Assembly (NCBI GenBank): GCA_045586905.1
Contig: JAZNBF010000024.1
Coordinates: 1 to 9,399 of the forward strand
Reading direction: 5' to 3'
Origin: RGIG1828 sp045586905
Lineage (GTDB): Bacteria > Bacillota > Clostridia > UMGS1810
Length of the DNA: 9,399 nt
The position numbers and the translations under genes are program-made. How positions within the stretch are numbered: position 1 is the stretch's first letter; each line of letters starts with the position of its first letter. The notes below the pieces were generated by a model. It saw nothing but the letters and a program-made list of their open reading frames with translations. It did not search any database and had not been told where the DNA came from. Positions 7,517-9,399 of this stretch are shown piece by piece.

Positions 7517-8208
7517 TTTTTGTCTGCCTCCAATTTGTCTAGTTTTTTGGTGAGATCGTCAATTTGGTGTTGAAGTCTGCAAAGCTCCTGACTCACAGGG
7601 TCGGGAATATGTATCTGGTCGAGATCTTCGGCAACCCTCTGATTTTTGATGCGCACTACCCTCGCAGGAACACCAACGCAGGTACTGTGCTCGGGAACTT
7701 CGGAAAGGACAACAGCATTGGCAGCGATTTTGGAGTGGCTGCCCACGGTGAATGGACCAAGCACCTTGGCTCCTGAACCAATCATTACGTTGTCACCTAT
7801 TGTGGGGTGACGCTTGCCTTTGTCTTTGCCTGTGCCTCCGAGGGTGACATTCTGATAAAGAGTGCAATTATTGCCGATGATGGTTGTTTCACCGATTACA
7901 ATGCCCATGCCATGATCTATAAAAAGACCTTTGCCGATGCGGGCGCCGGGGTGGATTTCGGTGCCGGTGAAAAAACGCGCCATCTGAGATATAGCACGCG
8001 CTATGAAATAAAGACGGATGTTATAGAAAAAATGAGCTATGCGATAGTGAGCCACTGCATGTACGCCTGAGTAGAGAAAAAAGATTTCGACAGGGTTTCT
8101 TGCTGCAGGGTCTCTGCCCATTATCTGAGAAACACAAATGCATGCAAAAATGAAAAACGGAATAAGATACAGTGCCACAATGATGGCAAAAATATATAGA
8201 ACGGTCAT
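7513..8208 (-). CDS. cysE: Serine O-acetyltransferase with an N-terminal membrane segment
   Basis: CysE transfers acetyl from acetyl-CoA to serine, the first step of cysteine synthesis. The 231-residue protein has the left-handed beta-helix hexapeptide region from about 82 to 170, IDHGMGIVIGE with D98 and H99, the LGGTGKDKGKRHP loop with R133 and H134, and the DPAAR motif at 33-37 that corresponds to the E. coli D92 region. Unusually, residues 2-26 are a continuous hydrophobic stretch resembling a membrane helix directly before DPAAR, where the usual soluble helix stands in most Firmicutes CysE. The C-terminus (about 202-231) is a charged, heptad-like helix ending in lysines, without the terminal isoleucine used for docking to CysK in E. 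coli. The ATG at 8208 has GGAGG five bases upstream. The upstream in-frame ATG at 8229 has no such site and lies almost at the predicted transcript start. It is the first gene of the operon. Confidence 0.93.
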   Translation of the reverse strand: MTVLYIFAIIVALYLIPFFIFACICVSQIMGRDPAARNPVEIFFLYSGVHAVAHYRIAHFFYNIRLYFIARAISQMARFFTGTEIHPGARIGKGLFIDHGMGIVIGETTIIGNNCTLYQNVTLGGTGKDKGKRHPTIGDNVMIGSGAKVLGPFTVGSHSKIAANAVVLSEVPEHSTCVGVPARVVRIKNQRVAEDLDQIHIPDPVSQELCRLQHQIDDLTKKLDKLEADKK

Positions 8209-8213
8209 ACTAA

Positions 8214-8218
8214 CCTCC
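8214..8218 (-). promoter_or_regulatory. Ribosome binding site that fixes the cysE start
   Basis: GGAGG on the minus strand precedes the ATG at 8206-8208 by five bases. The longer reading from the ATG at 8227-8229 would put this site inside the coding sequence and leave the start with no ribosome binding site. Confidence 0.8.
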
Positions 8219-8227
8219 ATTTTATCC

Positions 8228-8237
8228 ATGTTAACAT
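8228..8237. promoter_or_regulatory. Perfect 10-bp palindrome at the predicted cysE transcript start
   Basis: ATGTTAACAT is a perfect palindrome lying directly downstream of the cysE -10 (8239-8244) and covering the expected start of transcription near 8232. This is a classic operator position. No regulator can be named from the sequence, and a 10-bp palindrome in AT-rich DNA can arise by chance. Confidence 0.35.
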
Positions 8238-8238
8238 T

Positions 8239-8267
8239 ATTATATAATTTTTCGGAGAAAATTACAA
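8239..8267 (-). promoter_or_regulatory. Promoter of the cysE-led operon
   Basis: On the minus strand TTGTAA (8262-8267), a 17-base spacer and TATAAT (8239-8244) form a good vegetative promoter. It predicts a transcript start near 8232 and a leader of only about 24 bases, too short for a T-box or other riboswitch. It faces the promoter of the plus-strand four-cysteine gene. Confidence 0.75.
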
Positions 8268-8268
8268 C

Positions 8269-8281
8269 TGTTTTTTAAACA
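8269..8281. promoter_or_regulatory. Inverted repeat between the divergent promoters
   Basis: TGTTT (8269-8273) and AAACA (8277-8281) flank three bases. The element sits just upstream of the cysE -35 and 18 bases before the -35 of the plus-strand gene, so a protein bound here could affect both promoters. The arms are short and AT-rich, so this is tentative. Confidence 0.25.
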
Positions 8282-8299
8282 AAAATCGAGTTATTTACT

Positions 8300-8328
8300 T
8301 TGACTTTTTATGTATTTCGTGATAATAT
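8300..8328 (+). promoter_or_regulatory. Promoter of the four-cysteine small protein gene
   Basis: TTGACT (8300-8305), a 17-base spacer and TAATAT (8323-8328), preceded by TGA as an extended -10, form a good vegetative promoter. The predicted start is near 8335, almost at the ribosome binding site GAGGTG (8335-8340), so the leader is very short. Confidence 0.7.
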
Positions 8329-8345
8329 TTATGTGAGGTGAGATT

Positions 8346-8555
8346 ATGAAGACAAGAGGCAGTCAAACTCCATCGTGCAAGATGTGCGGTCATATGTTTA
8401 AAGGCAAAGAAAATGGCACTCTTTGGTGTATGATTAAAAATGCTGAAACAAGCCCCGAGGGCTCTTGCAAAAAGTATGTTTATGATGTATACAAATATGA
8501 GCCAAAGAAAAAAGCTGATTTCGGAAAGTTTAAAAAAGAAGATTTTGAGATTTAA
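8346..8555 (+). CDS. Small four-cysteine protein, possible metal-binding
   Basis: This 69-residue protein has no membrane segment or signal peptide. Four cysteines at C11, C14, C28 and C41 give the spacing CX2C-X13-C-X12-C, consistent with a zinc ribbon-like or iron-sulfur site. After C41 comes KKYVYDVYKYEPKKK, an aromatic and basic stretch, and then a charged tail. I recognise the general form, a small clostridial protein with CxxC followed by a C-K-x-Y-x-Y-D block, but know no function for it. The support for it being real is strong: a good promoter, an AGGTG site five bases before the ATG, and a terminator whose stem begins at the stop codon. It is the only plus-strand gene and is divergent from the cysE operon. 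A role linked to sulfur or metal metabolism is a guess from location only. Confidence 0.8.
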   Translation: MKTRGSQTPSCKMCGHMFKGKENGTLWCMIKNAETSPEGSCKKYVYDVYKYEPKKKADFGKFKKEDFEI

Positions 8556-8594
8556 AAAGGATATATGACTGTCTTTGTCATATATCCTTTTTTT
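8554..8594. terminator. Bidirectional intrinsic terminator between convergent genes
   Basis: A perfect 16-bp stem, AAAAAGGATATATGAC (8554-8569) with GTCATATATCCTTTTT (8577-8592), has a 7-base loop. On the plus strand it ends in seven T (8588-8594), and on the minus strand in five T (8554-8558). It overlaps the stop codon of the plus-strand gene at one foot and that of the DUF6062 gene at the other, so it serves both with almost no spare DNA. Confidence 0.92.
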
Positions 8595-9330
8595 ATATGT
8601 TGTCAAGTTTTTTAGGCTTTGGAGTGAATTCACCATTTAAAAACATGGAGGTTTTGTGGAGAATGTCTTTGGGGAATTTGGCTTCTTTGCCGATGTTGCG
8701 ATAGTCAAAGCTTTGTGAAAAGTTTGTGATGTGAGTATGATTCTCTTCCATCCTTTTCTTTTGGAGCTCAATTATGGGCACAAAGAGCTTTTGATATTCG
8801 CTGTCGGAAAGGAAATCCAGGGCGGAGGTGCAAAGGAGAGCAAAATGCTCCATGCAAAAGCCATCGGACGAGAGCACCTTTTCCAAAAAGCCTTTTTCTT
8901 TTTTGAGCATGTAGAAAAACGAGTTGGTGTAGTGAGACATGGTGTTTTCTATGCGGGAGCACACCGTGCACGAGGAAGAAAGCTTTTGCATGGATGCGGC
9001 AAAGGTCTTTTTGACATCTTCCTTTTTGGAAAAAAGTCCACCACCGGAAGATGAAAAATCGACATTGAAAAGCTTTTCAATCTCGGTGAGGTGGCTCTCG
9101 AAAACAAGTGAAAGAGGGAGAGCTTTGCTCTGGGCACCAAGCTCACTTATGTGCTTTTGGCAAAAGCCTTTTTCGTTTGTGATGGTGCGAAAGTCGACCT
9201 CCATCATTGCAGGGCCGAGAGTGTAGGCAATTGCATCTTCTTCGAGTTTTTTGTGCATGAAGCAAAACGGGCAGAAGCTTTGTGCATCGAAGGCTTCGTT
9301 TATGGGGATGGTGTAGATTGTTTCTTTCAT
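8593..9330 (-). CDS. DUF6062-type protein with duplicated Cys/His motif
   Basis: This 245-residue protein resembles the DUF6062 family of Clostridia, which has no known function. It contains two copies of the same motif. The first is C20xxC23, then C57xxH60 in GFCQKH. The second is C121xxC124, then C159xxH162 in GFCMEH. The internal spacings are 34 and 35 residues, so the protein looks like an internal duplication of a zinc-binding-like unit. A Ser/Gly-rich linker lies near 93-98, and the tail is lysine-rich. No signal peptide or membrane segment is seen, so it is probably cytosolic. The longest frame starts at a TTG at 9348, but the ATG at 9330 has AAAGG ten bases upstream and is the better start. 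It ends inside the shared terminator. Its upstream context is cut by the window edge, so operon membership on that side is unknown. Confidence 0.82.
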   Translation of the reverse strand: MKETIYTIPINEAFDAQSFCPFCFMHKKLEEDAIAYTLGPAMMEVDFRTITNEKGFCQKHISELGAQSKALPLSLVFESHLTEIEKLFNVDFSSSGGGLFSKKEDVKKTFAASMQKLSSSCTVCSRIENTMSHYTNSFFYMLKKEKGFLEKVLSSDGFCMEHFALLCTSALDFLSDSEYQKLFVPIIELQKKRMEENHTHITNFSQSFDYRNIGKEAKFPKDILHKTSMFLNGEFTPKPKKLDNI

Positions 9331-9340
9331 TTTTCTGATA

Positions 9341-9345
9341 CCTTT
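9341..9345 (-). promoter_or_regulatory. Ribosome binding site that fixes the DUF6062 gene start
   Basis: AAAGG lies ten bases before the ATG at 9328-9330. Using the TTG at 9348 instead would place this site inside the coding region. It is weaker than the GGAGG sites elsewhere in the window. Confidence 0.55.
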
Positions 9346-9399
9346 CAAAAATCATACATATAAGCAGTTGCGTTAATATCCGAACCCGTTTTAGGTGCG

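Noticed and set aside
8209..8345. Rex operator in the cysE upstream region
   Set aside because: ATGTTAACAT and TGTTT-N3-AAACA resemble half sites, but neither has the TTGTTAA-N4-TTAACAA spacing.
8295..8636. 113-codon minus-strand frame over the four-cysteine gene
   Set aside because: It runs through the promoter, the terminator hairpin and the end of the DUF6062 gene, has no ribosome binding site, and its product looks random.
9346..9399. Promoter or tRNA piece upstream of the DUF6062 gene
   Set aside because: A TATGAT-like hexamer is present without a matching -35, and GGTTCGGAT only superficially resembles a T-arm because the flanks do not pair.

Overview
The window looks like chromosomal DNA of an anaerobic member of the Clostridia (Bacillota). 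The evidence is a glutamate dehydrogenase that resembles the Clostridium symbiosum enzyme motif by motif, a Rex NADH sensor, Mini-ribonuclease III, split transketolase genes, strong GGAGG ribosome binding sites, and moderately AT-rich DNA with AT-rich intergenic gaps. I see no mobile element, CRISPR array, rRNA or tRNA. Every coding region is intact, and no gap between genes exceeds 300 bases.

Layout on the minus strand, read right to left. A 245-residue DUF6062-type cysteine-rich protein (8593-9330) stands alone. An apparent eight-gene operon then starts from a good promoter at 8239-8267. Its order is cysE (serine acetyltransferase with an unusual N-terminal membrane segment), cysS, mrnC, transketolase N-terminal subunit, transketolase C-terminal subunit, a VTT/TVP38-type membrane protein, rex, and a P-loop NTPase fused to an Asp23/Gls24 domain. 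The genes overlap (ATGA twice, 8 bases once) or lie within 1-56 bases of each other. The only convincing terminator is a hairpin at 1544-1569 after the last gene. The final gene, gdh, has its own near-consensus extended -10 promoter (1447-1475) and runs to the left edge; its terminator is not in the window.

On the plus strand there is one gene, a 69-residue four-cysteine protein (8346-8555). It is transcribed divergently from cysE and convergently with the DUF6062 gene, with which it shares a perfect 16-bp bidirectional terminator.

Together the operon joins cysteine synthesis and charging (CysE, CysS), rRNA maturation (MrnC), non-oxidative pentose phosphate metabolism (split transketolase), a membrane protein, NADH sensing (Rex) and an uncharacterised NTPase-Asp23 fusion. 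The cysE-cysS-mrnC order is the widely conserved Firmicutes core; what follows mrnC is not the usual rlmB-type gene. The least explained items are the NTPase-Asp23 fusion coupled to rex, the membrane-anchored CysE variant, and the two small or duplicated Cys-motif proteins. Three gene starts (cysE, the VTT protein, DUF6062) were placed downstream of the longest open frame because of their ribosome binding sites.
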